64,000 nucleotides of DNA from Takakia lepidozioides. Its lineage: Eukaryota; Streptophyta; Takakiopsida; Takakiales; Takakiaceae. Each line of letters opens with the position of its first letter. Position 1 is the stretch's first letter. The stretch lies in contig CM060733.1 in NCBI GenBank assembly GCA_030704615.1, positions 27,158,001-27,222,000 of the forward strand, written 5' to 3'. A program made the position numbers and the translations under genes. The notes beneath the pieces are model-generated. The model was not told the DNA's origin, ran no database searches, and saw only the letters and a program-made list of their open reading frames with translations. Shown piece by piece: positions 15,912-28,183 of the stretch.

Positions 15912-16364
15912 ATGAAGGCAATCCCAGGGAGTACCGCGGGCGTGGTGGCGCTGCTGTTGGCAACGATGGCGATCAGCGCTGTGGTGGGTGTAGTAGAGAT
16001 TCAGATCGAGGACGGAGTGTTACCCGGGCTGCCCGGTGCTAATCCTGACCCATCGGAGGTGCGAGTTCAATGTGTTTCTGAGACTCTGGGGGATCTCAAA
16101 GGTATCACAAATCTCACCTCCGGCCAGATTTACACCTTGACGTTTAATATCGACTATAATCACCCGCCATCGTGGACGTGCAACTTTGTGTGGAAGACGC
16201 ATACGGCTCATTTCCTTTTGTGGCAGAACTCGTATATTGTTGGAGTCATTACGGATCCGATAATATGTGACACATGCATCTGGAAAGTCATGCCCTCTGG
16301 GTTCTGGTGGAAGGACACTACACTCGGAAAGCCCTACACATTTTACAGAGGTTGGGATGATTAA
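15912..16364 (+). CDS. S-protein homologue (plant self-incompatibility S1 family), secreted
   Basis: An intronless gene of 150 residues, the usual size of the S1/SPH family of small secreted plant proteins (the founder is the poppy stigma S determinant). Residues 1 to about 25 form a signal peptide with the hydrophobic core VVALLLATMAISAVVGV. The mature part shows the S1 pattern: VRVQCVSETL, GQIYTLTFNI, WTCNFVWKTHTAHFLLW, then CDTCIWKVMPSGFWW. The ATG at 15912 is preferred over an in-frame one at 15828 because a TATA-like element ends at 15827, so the upstream ATG is probably not in the mRNA. Function outside pollen recognition is mostly unknown for the family. Confidence 0.82.
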   Translation: MKAIPGSTAGVVALLLATMAISAVVGVVEIQIEDGVLPGLPGANPDPSEVRVQCVSETLGDLKGITNLTSGQIYTLTFNIDYNHPPSWTCNFVWKTHTAHFLLWQNSYIVGVITDPIICDTCIWKVMPSGFWWKDTTLGKPYTFYRGWDD

Positions 16365-17715
16365 GGCTTGGAAAGGTGAATTATTTCTCATCAGCAGCTT
16401 AGTTTCAGGTATCTTCTTATGACCTGCTGTTGATTGACGTTTGTTTCTCAGTGGCAGATCTCAAATACATACCTTCAATGAAAGTATGATCTAGATCGAC
16501 CGTGAAACTAATGTGTTTATAACCACCTAAGCGGAATATTCAGATCATTGAAACCCTGCATCGATCGATTAGTGCTTTGTTTATGGATCGCATGTTGTGG
16601 TCTTCTGTGCAGCAGAGACTGATGGGGAGCTCGTTCCAATAGCAACTGCCCTAAATTCAGAAAATGTGAACTGTCGTGACGGTAGGCATGGCAAAGCTAC
16701 TGCGGTGTACGTTTGATGCTTTCAATATAGTCTTATAGAATTAGGAGCAGCCCTACTATTATTGATGGACCGTCTCCTTGGAATTGTCACGGTTGTGCAC
16801 AGAAGTGTTCGCCACATCGATTCTATTCATGTTTGAGCACTTGTACTATTCCCTTGCTGCATGATCCCCTTGTGATGTTGTTGTGCATTATCCCCTTGTG
16901 TCTCTATCAAGTGACATATACATACCAGAAATTATCTGGAGCCCATTAGAGATTGAGTTTTATGTTGCCACATGTCCCTGCATTCAATGAATTGATAATA
17001 GAACTTTAGGTGGATGAATTTCAAGCCTCGGACCATAGTGCGGGGAGCCATGGGTTTTAGCCTTGTTTCGCATGTGGATTGCTGATTCTATCAATTGACC
17101 ATACAGACTGCTCATGTTCGACCTCATTTCGACTTGAGAACTTGACCTTTGAAACTCCCTTGGAGGTATGTATTATACATATAGCTCTAGAGAAGAAACT
17201 TGTAGTTAACAAAGTGTCAACTGGTCTCACATGTGGCTCTGAAATGAACTCTCCCATTGAAGTGCCGTTGAACTACTCATCACAGAAGTGCGCGTTCTAT
17301 TTTCAGTGAACTAGTTAGTCTGCAAGTCGGGAATCTCATGATAACTCTCGAGGAAGGCCTACCGAGAATCTTACAGGTCCACCGGCCCTCATGTGTTGAC
17401 CCCTCGTAATTGACGGCCTTTCCACAAATTAGTAGGTGTAGATGCAGTACAGTTTGTACAATTCATTATCCATATATAGAAAAGGGCAAGCTCAGTGAAA
17501 CCAATCGCTCTGGAGCTGTGGACCCAGAGCCGACAATCACTCCTGCAGACTGGCATGTACTCTAGCCACACGCTAGACATCTCGAAGGGTGGCAAAAGAA
17601 AAAAGTTGGCCCGGTCAAATGGAATGGCCTGTGAAAGAAAATTGGCAACGGATATACATGTATTCTTCTTCAACGTGCAGTCAGATAGGGATGCCCATAT
17701 GACCCCCTCAAGTGC
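16365..17715. other. Intergenic DNA inside the left duplication arm
   Basis: No gene recognised. The right arm lacks a clear counterpart for most of this stretch: there the S1 pseudogene lies directly next to the block matching 17.72-17.92 kb. This is therefore either a deletion in the right arm or an insertion here. Confidence 0.4.
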
Positions 17716-18160
17716 TTAAATTCGTCTTAATAAGTGATTATACCCTGGGCTACATGCAAAACCAAGGAGTGAGCACATCATAGGATTACCGAGGAACCCC
17801 CTTCCCATGAAAGCTTCAACGCTAAAATGCTTAGACGTGATACTTTCGTGATGCTGCATGTAATAGCTTAAAACTTGGAACGGTCTGGATACGACTACGA
17901 TCCTCCGCACAGCTACGAAGGATCACAGTGAACTGGGCAATAGCAATTTACATAGTTGGCCCAAGGAGATTAATCAATGTCTGATGTACGTGTCCAGAAC
18001 CCTCGGGCCAAGTAAGCTAATTTGTGTGTGTAAGTTTCACAAGTCCAGGCCCAAATCGCTCATGCAGGGAGTCGTAAGGCTACAACTGAAAGGGTATGTT
18101 AATTCTGATTAGAAGGTTTGTTGGTTAGACCCAGTTGTCCAGACTTCATGAATATGAAGG

Positions 18161-19956
18161 CATCGAGATCACCATGGCTGGTCATAGCGGCCTGGCAGCA
18201 AATCAAGTGCTGATGGCGTGAATTCGGTGCCTCCACAAATATCAATGCGCATGGGCGCCTGCAGACCTTGGAAATACAAATTATCAAGGCTCCGATCAAA
18301 AATATTATGAATTTCCCTTGAGCAATTTGAAAGTGCTTGGTATTTTGGGCACAAGTCCGACCATATGGAAGCTAGTTGGAAGTCTGAAAGACCATATCAC
18401 ATAGAAGTAGGCCTTCTAGAAGGCTCCACGACAGCTGCTTGAGACACTATAAAGAGGGTAAGGGGTACATTTTACACGGTTTCTTCCACCTCCACCTCAC
18501 TATGGTGATTTGGAACCTAATTCATCTTGACCTTGAATTGTGTCCCGAGATGGATGGACAGAATATATATTCATATGACATCGTAATGGAATATATAACA
18601 AACTCTCTTGCAAATGTAATTTTGGGCCCAAAAATCATAGTCACATAGGCATCCTACAACATTATAATAAAAATATATGCTAACATATAATTCGTCACTC
18701 CGCATAGGTATAACACAAACTTTTACACCCTCTACCCTCCTCGGCATGCCCAACCAGTACTGGTGTGTTAAAAATGGTGCAGTATGCCACCTCATGCAAA
18801 CCTCTGGGCTGATTGATAGCAGTTAGCATGTGAAGATTCCTATAACTAGGAAATGGTAATGGTGACACAGATAAATAAGGAGAGATATCAGGGAAGTTAG
18901 GGTGACCAGTAGCGGTCACTCCTTGTATTTAATTGCTACTGCTTGCAACCAAATGTGTGCGCTCCTGTTACACAATCCAATGTGCCTTCTCATGCATTCT
19001 CTTCACACTCTTTCTCTTTTACCCGTTGCGTTACACTGTGGACATAAAGAATAAATTGTATATTCAACCTTTGAGGCTCCTTGAAGCCTTCTTGCTCTTA
19101 CTAGTCCTAGTTGCCACCAGCCCCAGCCAGCCTCTACCACGAACACCCCATAATGTCCCATAGTGATCAGCCTCCCCTACCACCTCTTTCCCCCTGCTAG
19201 TCCTTGTTGCCGGCCTCGCGTCCTCTTATATTAGTTAGTCCTCACTGCAAAGTTACTCGAGTACCGTGACTTCAACTAGCGAGGCACTACCTGATCTTAC
19301 CTCCATTCCACTAGCCTCTCTCCATTCTAGAACATTCGGTCCCTCCAGACGCCTTCGCCAGCCATACTAGCCAAGTGTGATGCACTCAGCCATGTGGGGC
19401 AACCAGCCACCCTAGGTCAGACAAGGTGCTAGACGGCATGGGGCTTTTATTTTACTTTTACTTTTAGATGTATTGGGGGTACATATTGGTAGGCTCTGCA
19501 TTCAAGCAGGTCCCTTACAAAAAGTAAATAATTTGAAAAGGTCTAAATCATCTTCAAATAAATAGAAATGGACATCAATATCCTTTATTGTGGGCTCAAA
19601 GTTACATGATTAAAAATATGATGCCTGAGAAGCGTAAATTATGTTGTCTCTTTAACACTAAAGGGCTACTGCCTTACAGCCGGAAGGTGGACACCTTTGT
19701 GACACCAATCCGTGGATCAAACCACAACCACTTCCGATGTGGCCACTAGGCTACAACTTGGTTGTCATCCAAGCAGAGTTGCACTCATGTTGGTGTCTGT
19801 GGATGTCCAAAGTGTACCCAACTATTTTTCTTTTTTTTCTCAGAGTCGATGGGTGCCAAATTCAAAACTTAAACCGAGCTTAGACCACACTTATGCCCCC
19901 ACTGCACTGCTAACACATGTTAGGTTAGTGCTAACTATTGCTAACTAGGAAATCAC
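18161..19956. other. Intergenic, AT-rich
   Basis: No coding region with a recognisable motif. Composition is AT-rich with short simple tracts. No element ends identified until the hAT remnant at 19957. Confidence 0.4.
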
Positions 19957-20039
19957 AAGTGCATGTTGGGCAGCATGCCTCATTCAATTAGAACCGGAAC
20001 CGACTGTTCTTTGTTTACATAAATAACCGCCCAATACTG
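19957..20039. mobile_element. Tiny hAT-type remnant
   Basis: The right end TAAATAACCGCCCAATACTG matches the terminal inverted repeat of the hAT element at 63058-63681. The left end (AAGTGCATGTTGGGCAG) is a poorer match with an apparent 3-4 nt insertion. The flanks GAAATCAC (19949-19956) and GAAATCAT (20040-20047) agree at 7 of 8 positions, as an aged 8-bp hAT target duplication would. Confidence 0.45.
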
Positions 20040-20431
20040 GAAATCATTGCCGCACCAACCGGCTTTACATATTTTAGCTCTAACTATTGCTATCTACTCT
20101 CAAATAGTCATTCATAATTTGTGACAACTTTAGTAGTACCTCCCCTAGTGCTAAATCTAAACTGGCATGCCATTTTTGGGCACCTGCCGGCGCCATTTTC
20201 ACCATTTTTGCCAGATCACCTTTTTGCTTTCTCTTGCTCATTCTCTATAGTTCTCTTTGTGCTTCTATAGTTCTTTGTAGTTCCTTTTGGGTGTCACAGA
20301 CAAAGGAGGAACAATCAACGAGAATATCTTCCCTCTTACATATCCCTTACATTTGGGTCTCTATGGTTCTACTGCGTTATTCTACGTATACCCCTAAGGC
20401 CCTTGAGCCTCCCATGGGCTTAATATGTTTT

Positions 20432-20657
20432 TGTTAGAATCTAATCATTTTATAAACTCAGTGTGTAAGCATACAAGCGAAAGAGAGTTGAGACAGAATG
20501 GAAGCATTGTATTGAAGTCTCTGAATGAGCTAGCCTCATATATCAACAATTGTGTCTCTTGAGTATGAGATATCTACAATAGTGTCCCTTGAGTGTGAGA
20601 CATGAAAGGGTTTTTAACTATTAGACTTACCTTGTGGATGTTACTATCCTGCTAACA
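20432..20657 (-). repeat. Copia LTR, outer extra copy
   Basis: A full-length LTR (226 bp) carrying the outer edge of the target duplication. It is followed by a 21-bp purine-tract remnant and then a second LTR. Confidence 0.85.
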
Positions 20658-20678
20658 CCCCTACTTAAGTCTAATGTC

Positions 20679-20855
20679 TGTTAGAATCTAATCATTCTAT
20701 AGACTCAGTGGCGTTGTATTGAAGTCTCTGAATGAACCTTATATATCTACAATAGTGTCTCGTGAGTATGTAACATGTCTCTTGAGTATGAGATATGAAA
20801 GAGTTTTCTAACTACTAGACGTACTATCCTAGTGGATATTACTATCCCACTAACA
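20679..20855 (-). repeat. Copia LTR, inner 3' copy
   Basis: A 177-bp LTR lacking about 40 bp present in the other two copies (the part containing GAGACAGAATGG). It directly adjoins the purine tract and gag region. Confidence 0.85.
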
Positions 20856-21198
20856 CCCCACTTAAGTCTAATAATGTATATTAAAGATAAAGTCTACATT
20901 AACACTTCATTGTTACTTTTAACACTCGTGTCGTCATTTGTTGAGTTAAAGTCTTAAACTTTGGTACACCCCTCTGAGTTGTTCTTCATCTCCTCACTGT
21001 CACAGCTGCCTCGATGCTTCCACTCTTCTCCTTGTAGCACTGACTGCTTTCTGGGAATTGACTGTGGCATTAACTCCAAGAATTACACACTTGGATAAAT
21101 TGGCCGTTAGTAAGACTTACTTGAGGTAATAATGATATGTGATGTCTTATATACAAGACCTAAAATGAAAATTTACTAATATTTGGAGATACAATTTT

Positions 21199-22360
21199 TC
21201 AAAATAACTTGTATTCCTCTGGGACTTGTGCAAAGAAACTCTCAGTTTTGATCTTTCCAGAGGCTATATTTGCCAAGACCTGCCAGCACTCCTTTTTTAT
21301 GTGCCCCATCTTTTTGCAATAATTGCAAGGTCCTTTCCTCCTCTTACCATCTGGTGTATAGACGTCTGAGGGTTGATTGGGAGTTGGTGAGCTAATTCCA
21401 CTCCGCTGACCTTGGTTGCGAGGATAACTAGGTGATCCACCTTGAGATCCAGTTATCTGCCTATTGGATTCATACACCTGAATTCGTGTACAAGGAGTTA
21501 GTTTTGTAGGTACAGCCCCTTTAGTTTAGGTAGGTCTGTAGTTCAACGGAAGGGTCAATGATGTGACTCCATCTGTTGGAGATAAATCGTCATTCTTCCT
21601 TCTACGAATGTCGTCAGTCAATAATTTGGCTGCAACATCCTGAAGGGTTAAACCGGGTTGACTACTCAAGGTCATAATCATGGGCTGGTATGATTTTGGA
21701 AGACTACTTAAGAGTATCTCTATGTTGTCTTCATCTGAATATATGACCCCCACTAACGTTCTAAGAGAAGTCTAAATTCATGAATGTGAATTTTAATATC
21801 ACTCCCTTCTCTCAAACTGTAATTTACATATTGTTTTCTAAGATGACATTTATTCATCATGTCATTTGTATGATAAACTCTTTGTAATGCTACCCAATTC
21901 CCACTTGATGTGAGTGTAGAGGTCGCATGACCGAGACAAGTGTTTTTAACACTATCTATGATTATCAATTGTGTTGTCATCTCTCTATCTTCCCAGTTGA
22001 CTATGGAACCTACACCATTGCCGGGTGGATTTGTGACTCTTCCACCCTGGGGGGGTAAGTACTTGTGTCAGGTTTGATTTCAGTACCTATGACTAAATCC
22101 TCCAGTCTTTCTTTTTAAAAAGATAGGATAATCTAATCTTCCAGGTTTGATAGTTAGAACCATCTAATTTCTCTACGGTTCTATTAGTCGAGGAGGATGG
22201 CGTTATTGCACTTTTCTTAGGATTGACTCATCCTATAGAATTTTAGGACCTTATGTTTTCTGAAGGCATACATTTGCTATGGTTTAGCAAACTCATGATA
22301 GATATCTACGTTCAGTTTTAAACAAGTAGTCTTGTCCCATCTAATTGTTCTATGTTAGCC
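21199..22360 (-). pseudogene. Copia gag, broken
   Basis: Translated pieces in order: LDGSNYQTWKIRLSYLF (the typical copia gag start), a central helical region (NWVALQRVYHTND, LLSSLPKSYQPMI), and the nucleocapsid zinc knuckle CNYCKKMGHIKKEC. Several stops and frameshifts separate the pieces, so no full-length Gag can be made. Confidence 0.82.
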
Positions 22361-22381
22361 ATCATAGTGGCTCTGATACCA

Positions 22382-22598
22382 TGTTAGAATCTAATCAATC
22401 TATAGACTCATTGTGTAAGCATATAAATGAGAGAAAGTTGAGACAGAATGGAAGCGTTGTATTGAAGTCTCTGAATGAACCTTATATATCTACAATAGTG
22501 TTTCTTGAGTATGGGATATGTCTCTTGAGTATGAGATGTGAAAGAGTTTTTTAACTACTAGACTTACTATCCTAGTGGATGTTACTATCTCACTAACA
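22382..22598 (-). repeat. Copia 5' LTR
   Basis: A 217-bp LTR next to the primer-binding site at 22370-22381. It shares the TGTTAGAATCTAATCA start and CACTAACA end with the other copies. Confidence 0.9.
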
Positions 22599-22603
22599 GT
22601 TTT

Positions 22604-23432
22604 GGTTCCAAAATTGAGATATTGAACTGAGATGAAGAAAACATGGGTTCACTCTTGTTGAGGCTTTTGGCTTGTTTGAGATCAGCAGCTCACTTGTTGA
22701 CAACACTGGGAGTCATGCTAGCAATGAGCACATGCTTCCGCGGACACTAGTAATATCTCCAATCCTTGCATGGAAGGTTCACTGCTCTACAATTGTTAGG
22801 TACATGCTCCAAAATGGTCTCCAACCAATTGCGCCCTGTAGTGGGTGGAGTAGGTGGATTTTGTCCCACCCTTGAGGCTTGAACTCCAACATGCACAAAC
22901 CAATGTTTAAGTGTGAGGAAGTCATGCAAATCCAGCGGCACCACTAAGCAATAGAGAGAGAGAGAAGACTCCGGCCGAGGCCGGTGTAACTAGCAACTTC
23001 ACCTTGCAGCTACTGCCCCTTTTTGGGGGTGGGCCCTATAACAAAAAAGTGTCCGGGGGGCACCAGGTGACCGCTAAGAATAGAGGGGGCGAGGGTACCC
23101 CTAGGTACCCAGGGGTATCCTGGGGGACCTGAGGTGCGTTTGAAGTGTCGGATTCCAGTTGGCGTTTGTTGGTGATAATAGCTGTGAGTGAACGGAGTGC
23201 CGTGAGAGGGATTTCTTTGAAACATTTGTGGATGGGAAGAATGGAAATTTGGAAGTTATCGTGTATGTCCGTGATACTGGCGTTATGAATGCCATCTCGA
23301 GTGCCGGCTGTGATGACGGTTAACAGGCCGGTTTTCCAGCCACGCCTTAAGAGTGCAAGGATAAGCGGGGCATATTTTTGACGTTTTTCTAAGATTGAAT
23401 CGTTTGGATAACGATCATGGCAAAATGTGAAT
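22604..23432. other. Transposon-derived intergenic DNA
   Basis: Lies between the copia element and the LINE fragment. Short low-complexity tracts (GAGAGAGA at about 22952, runs of G and C near 23030-23110) are present. The part beyond about 23000 may be the 3' region of the LINE. Confidence 0.35.
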
Positions 23433-24460
23433 TCAATGAAATGGATGGTGAGTCGTGGGGATGGTGAGGTGGGGGGTAAAGTGTTGATAGGTAGACCTTG
23501 GACGAGGAGTATGTTCGGGCAAAGTCAAGCGGGGCACGAGCATGGTGATCGGGTACATATGCATGGTAGTAGCCATGGTGGTACTGTGTGGTCGGGTGGC
23601 CGTCCCTAGTAGGTGCTTGCATTCATGAGCGAGAACCAACGGGTTTCAGCACGTTTTAGAAAGAGCTTATGGAGGTGTCAGACTGCCTGGTTATGACGCG
23701 TGATATGCAAGCCATGTATAACTGGGTGTGTACATTGGCTGAGGAGATGTGGCCAAGTGTCACGAGCTTGGTGGGTGGTTGCACATAACGGGCAGTATGG
23801 GGATGGGAACAGATGTGGCCAGAAGATGTGTTTGCGTTGGTGGCCCATGTATTGGGCATATCGGAATTTGAGTGTTTGTCGGATTTGTGCGTCGGTGGTG
23901 GCTTTGGTTAGCCGAAATCTGATTATAGAGTTTATGGTGCAGAACATTAGATTGAGTCCATTTTTGGATGTGTACTTTGGTTTGGCTGATGGAGGTTACC
24001 GCTTGTTTATTTGCTTCTCTGGTTAGAGTGGTCAAGAGGTTTTGGACTGGTCTGGGTACAGGGGGGTCCGGAACGGGATGTATGAACCAAGGGATGGGTG
24101 TGGGCGATGTGAATAGGGTCGATCAAGGGTTCAACTATGGGTTGGGAGGCACCGAGTTGGGCGAGTAGGTCTGCTTCTTCATTACCATGGATGTCAGTAT
24201 GCGAACGGACTTTGAGTATATGGACTGGGTGGCCTAGGGAGATGGCCCTCTGGACAATAGTGGCAATGAGATTGCGGTCGGGGTGATGATGATGGGCAGA
24301 GGGGTGGGAGATGTGGTTGCGAATGAGGAATAGTGAGGTAAGGCTGTCGGTGAAGATGTAGTGTGTGGGGGGGGGGGGGGGGGGGGAGGTGTCAAGTAGA
24401 GAGAGGGCGTCATAAATGGCCATGAGCTCAGCTCGGAGGATGGTGGCAACAAATTATTAG
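23433..24460 (-). mobile_element. Non-LTR retrotransposon 3' fragment (RNase H and zinc motif)
   Basis: Minus-strand frames give an RNase H domain: AELMAIYDALSLL, IFTDSLTSLFLI, VHILKVRSHTDIHGNEEADLLA. Downstream is a Cys/His motif (CPLC...DTWPHLLSQCTHP) seen after RNase H in many plant and animal LINEs. The endonuclease and reverse transcriptase are missing, as expected of 5' truncation. A run of 20 G at 24367-24386 has expanded inside the RNase H coding region, and frameshifts occur further on. Confidence 0.75.
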
Positions 24461-24579
24461 GTTTGGAAGGTTGATATGCGAGAGGAAATGCCCTCAACAA
24501 CACATCATAACCAATGTTCTCAGAAAATGGTGGATGAATCAAATAGCTATGCAGATGAATGAATGAAGCAATATACGTA

Positions 24580-25963
24580 AACCTTTCCAACAACATATTG
24601 TTTGACCAGTAATCCCACAAGAACAAACCCCATCTTTGAAGTGGTGAAAGCAATTAACATCCCGTACAACAATTGCTCGGCCAACAATCTTTCAGATAAA
24701 CTTGGTGGCAGTGTGGCAGTCACCATAAGCCCCAAAGATTTTTTTATGACACAGAGAGGCGTCCCAAGGGCCATACTGATTAGCCCAAAACCAATGGCCA
24801 GCTTCTCACTATGGTGGCAAAGAGAAAGTTCATTTTGCTCCTCCCCCACATCATGCAAAACAATGTGTGTGTCAAGTATATACCCTACCTCCTTCATCTG
24901 GCCAGACAACTGTTGGAAAACCATCGAGAAACCCAGATCACTAGTACGAGATCATCAGATGTTGAGGAATGAAGAAGAAGATATGAAATGATTCTACTGA
25001 TAGAAATATATACATGAGTCTCGATCCACTTCGGAAGGAAGTCTACTATTTTAATCTCCGCTGATATCTCTAGATAGTTACCACCGCTACCACCGTCATG
25101 CAGTGATAATGTTGCACCGCTAAACTAGTTGACGAGGAGGAAATCTGATATCTAACAACAACATTCTCAGCTCAGCATGGACTTCCTCAATTTTTGGAGT
25201 CATCTACAGCAAAGGTGTGCACCCTATTGCCAACCTCAACGGTGCAGCAACCTTGACCTTTTCTAACCCCTCTGACCTTCATCACTTCTCCACCTTCAAA
25301 CTGAGGCGTAGATGTTTGATAGTAACATATAAATTGCGGCATCATGTTCATTCCACTTGAGAATAGATGTCGCGCGTTTAGCCGTCTCCACATTGCAATG
25401 AATTTTGCGGGCACTAAGCAAGGCCCTCCACACCACAACATTTGGATTAATTGGCATTTTGTTAATGAAGTCCTCTGCCTCATCCAATCGCCCTACACTG
25501 CCAAGAAGGTCCACCATGTAGGCAAAGTGCTCCACTCCTGGAGTAATTCCATGATCTTTACTCATGGCAAAGTAGGATCTGTCTTCCACTAACATTTCTT
25601 CCATTAGTTGCAGGGCCTCCATATCACAACCATGCTAGGCATATCCTACGATAATCACGTTCCACAACACCACATCTCGTTCAGCTTTGATGACGTCACC
25701 ATGGACCTCTTTTGCCCTTTTCCAAAGCTGCCAATCTTGCGTGCACACGCATTGCAAACGCAAGCAAACATGATGTGGTTGGGTTTCACCCCTTCCCGCA
25801 TCATTTGCTCGTATGTCTCCAAAGAATTCATAACACACCGATGTTTCATAAAGCCTGCCATCATATATTACATGAGATCAAACCTCATTGAGGCATTTCA
25901 TTGAACACTTGGTGTGCATCCACAATGCTCCCACATTTAGCATACATGTTGATAAGGGTGATG

Positions 25964-26028
<65 letters not shown>

Positions 26029-26106
26029 TACCTCTGGCACTATCCGATTGGTTCGATCAATGGCCTGAAAGGACCCAGCATTGCACAACCCCAAAAGAAG
26101 CATCAC
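24580..26106 (-). pseudogene. PPR-DYW (PLS-class) pentatricopeptide pseudogene
   Basis: PLS-class PPR proteins with a DYW domain perform C-to-U RNA editing in plant organelles. Pieces on the minus strand in order: LINMYAKCGSIVDAHQVF, METYEQMMREGVKPNHIMFACVCNACA-type repeats, an E region (VVWRALLSARKIHCNVETAKR), an E+ region (GCCTVEVGNRVHTFAVDD), then DYW parts (HSEKLAIGFGLIS and [12 protein letters not shown]). One missing G changes the terminal CGDYW to CGITG. Several frameshifts, in-frame stops, a GA microsatellite and an insertion of about 230 bp (near 24.94-25.16 kb) show it is dead. Confidence 0.85.
25966..26024. repeat. (GA)n microsatellite
   Basis: A nearly pure GA tract of about 58 bp inside the PPR pseudogene; on the minus strand it encodes a Leu-Ser run. 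Confidence 0.95.
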
Positions 26107-26300
26107 CTTTCACAGCCTTTAGCTACAAATCTCCGGAAACTATAGACCCACATACTGCTTTGCAATGATGACATAGAGATGACAAGATGCACAAGATATG
26201 TTTGTACTCTGAATTCTAACCTCGTCAACGTGACCAGCCATAAACACCTCCTAAATCTCTGTTACCATTCCAGCACAAAAGCAATATTATAGAACAAACC

Positions 26301-26326
26301 CTATTTTAACTAATTCTGGACTTTTG
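26301..26326 (+). repeat. Left terminal inverted repeat of the giant element
   Basis: A 26-nt sequence starting CTATTTTAACTAATTC and ending TGGACTTTTG. It is identical to the reverse complement of 49304-49329. Confidence 0.85.
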
Positions 26327-26779
26327 GCTTAAATCCGGACCAAACTTAATATGTATTTGAATTCAAATTAATTCAAATTTTGTTAATAATATCTTGGATA
26401 GTAATGTGTGATTGAACTTTGTGAAATTACAAGTTTTGTCATACTTGCTTCAAAATGTAACATATAAGATGTCCATTTGACATTGAAGTGCTTGTGAAGT
26501 TGCAGTGTAACTCAACAATTCATTGAACGTCGATTGGGAAGTCGAATGATGTAATATTACATTATGTTACAATCACGATAAACAAATGTGTCGAATCGAA
26601 CATGGGATAGACTCATATTACTCTACCATACTTGATATAAGTTGATAGTAATTTTGATTGAATCTTCATGTTGACAAGCACAATATTCATAGACAATGCC
26701 ATTGGAATGATGTTTTGGGTGTGAGAAGGGTAGTAAAATATTAAAATAGCGTGAACATTAGGAAGATGACCTACTAGGG

Positions 26780-27990
26780 CAGTAAAATAAGGTTTGGGGT
26801 GTAACTAGATATATTAAGTGCAATAAGGTCCAAGTTTGTGGTGACTCGGAGAAGGGTTTAGGGTTTTAAAGGGTTTAGGATAGAAAGAGAGAAATAAATA
26901 TGGACGACTCTAAACCTCTGTAGAATGTAAAAATGTAAGGGGAATTTGATATCCATGTAATCATTCTATCATACGTTATCCAACTTGAAAATTAAAGAAA
27001 ACTTCAAGAGAATGATACAAATTTTACAAGAGATAACATGGTAGTACAATAAGGTTTGGAGTTTATTATAAGTAGGGTACTACACTAAGGTTTTGGGTAT
27101 ATGGTAAAAGTAATGGTTTAGGGTGCTAAGGGTCACGCTTAAGCTTGGGTAAAGGATTATTAAGGGAAGGGTAAAGGGAAGGGTAAGGGTTTAGGGTTTG
27201 GATTTAGGGTAGAAAGGGACAAACAAATATGGAAGACTCACACTTGGTAGTACAATATCTTGGTTTGGAGTGTAAGTAGGGTAGTTACACACTAACCTGG
27301 TTTTTGGTATGTTATGGTAAAGAGTACTAATGGTTTAGGGTAGTAAGTGTCAGGCTTAAGCTTAGGGTAAGGATTAAGGCCAGGGTAAAGGAAAGGGTAA
27401 GGGTTTAGGGTTTGGATTTAGGGTAGAAAGGGACAAACAAATATGGAAGACTCACATATGGTAGTACAATAACTTGGTTTGGAGTGTAAGTAGGGTAGTT
27501 ACACACTAACCTGGTTTTTGGTATATTATAGTAAGAGTACTAATGGTTTAGGGTAGTAAGTGTCAGGCTTAAGCTTAGGGTAAGGATTAAGGCCAGGGTA
27601 AAGGAATGGGTAAGGATATAGGGTTTGGATTTAGGGTAGTTCAAAGGGACAAACAAATATAGAAGACTCACACATGATAGTACAATAACTTGGTTTGGAG
27701 TGTAAGTAGGGTAGTACACTAACCTGATTTTTGGTATATGGTAAGAGTAATGGTTTAAGGTAGTAAGTGTCAGGCTTAATCTTAGGGTAAGGATTAAGGC
27801 CAGGGTAAGGGTTTAGGGTTGGATTTATGAGAGTACACAAAGGTTTTTGGTATATGGTAAGAGTAATAGTTTAGGGTACTAAGTGTCCGGCTTAAGCCTA
27901 TGGAAGGGTTAAGGGAAGGGTAAAACGAAGGGTAAGGATTTAGAGGTGATGGTAAAGGTATAAATGGACAAACAAATAGAGAAGACTCGC
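26780..27990. repeat. TTTAGGG-like tandem repeat array of about 215-bp units
   Basis: Units begin with GGTAGTACAATAA..TTTGGAGT, pass GGTTTAGGGTAGTAAGTGTCAGG-like and GGGTTTAGGGTTTGG stretches, and end with GGGACAAACAAATATGGAAG. That end recurs at about 27221, 27435 and 27651 (spacings 214 and 216), with partial units before and after. Many degenerate copies of the plant telomere heptamer are embedded. It lies just inside the left end of the putative giant element. Confidence 0.85.
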
Positions 27991-28183
27991 ACTCACTAGA
28001 ACGAGACATTGCAAAAAAACATTTAGACCGGATTGGAAAAGAAGAATCCAGGGGTTGTGCCAGCATTTTTTTTTTTTGTGCATTGTCTGTTTTGTAAGCC
28101 AGAATCCCCCATGTCACGAATATATGTAGATGAACAGAATGTACAGCAGTGCAGAGTCCAACACGGCAGAAAGAAAATAGATG

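Larger units (their letters stand above)
12815..18160. repeat. Left arm of an inverted segmental duplication
   Basis: Read on the minus strand this segment matches 57.43-61.72 kb on the plus strand. Shared landmarks: a stretch encoding SGIQVVSRW...RASKADPSLI (about 12820-12900 / 61640-61720), a TYVYRDG...FHP...GVFS stretch (13065-13190 / 61310-61480), all five TAR exons, the divergent S1-family gene, and a downstream block with CGTTGAAGCTTTCATGGGAA (about 17810 / 57775). The arms are about 39 kb apart and transposons fill the space. The left arm keeps both genes intact. Boundaries are approximate. Confidence 0.88.
20432..22598 (-). mobile_element. Internally deleted Ty1/copia retrotransposon
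   Basis: Bounded by a perfect 5-bp target duplication GTTTT (20427-20431 and 22599-22603). LTRs start TGTTAG and end CTAACA. The primer-binding site TGGTATCAGAGC (initiator Met tRNA type) reads on the minus strand at 22381-22370, directly beside the 5' LTR, and a purine tract (AAGTGGGG) abuts the 3' LTR. Only gag remains; protease, integrase, reverse transcriptase and RNase H are absent, so it depends on others for movement. An additional LTR sits at the 3' side. Confidence 0.9.

Noticed and set aside
24007-24423. Reading the proline run in the LINE RNase H as a functional feature
   Set aside because: It is produced by a run of 20 G on the plus strand, a homopolymer expansion in a dead fragment.
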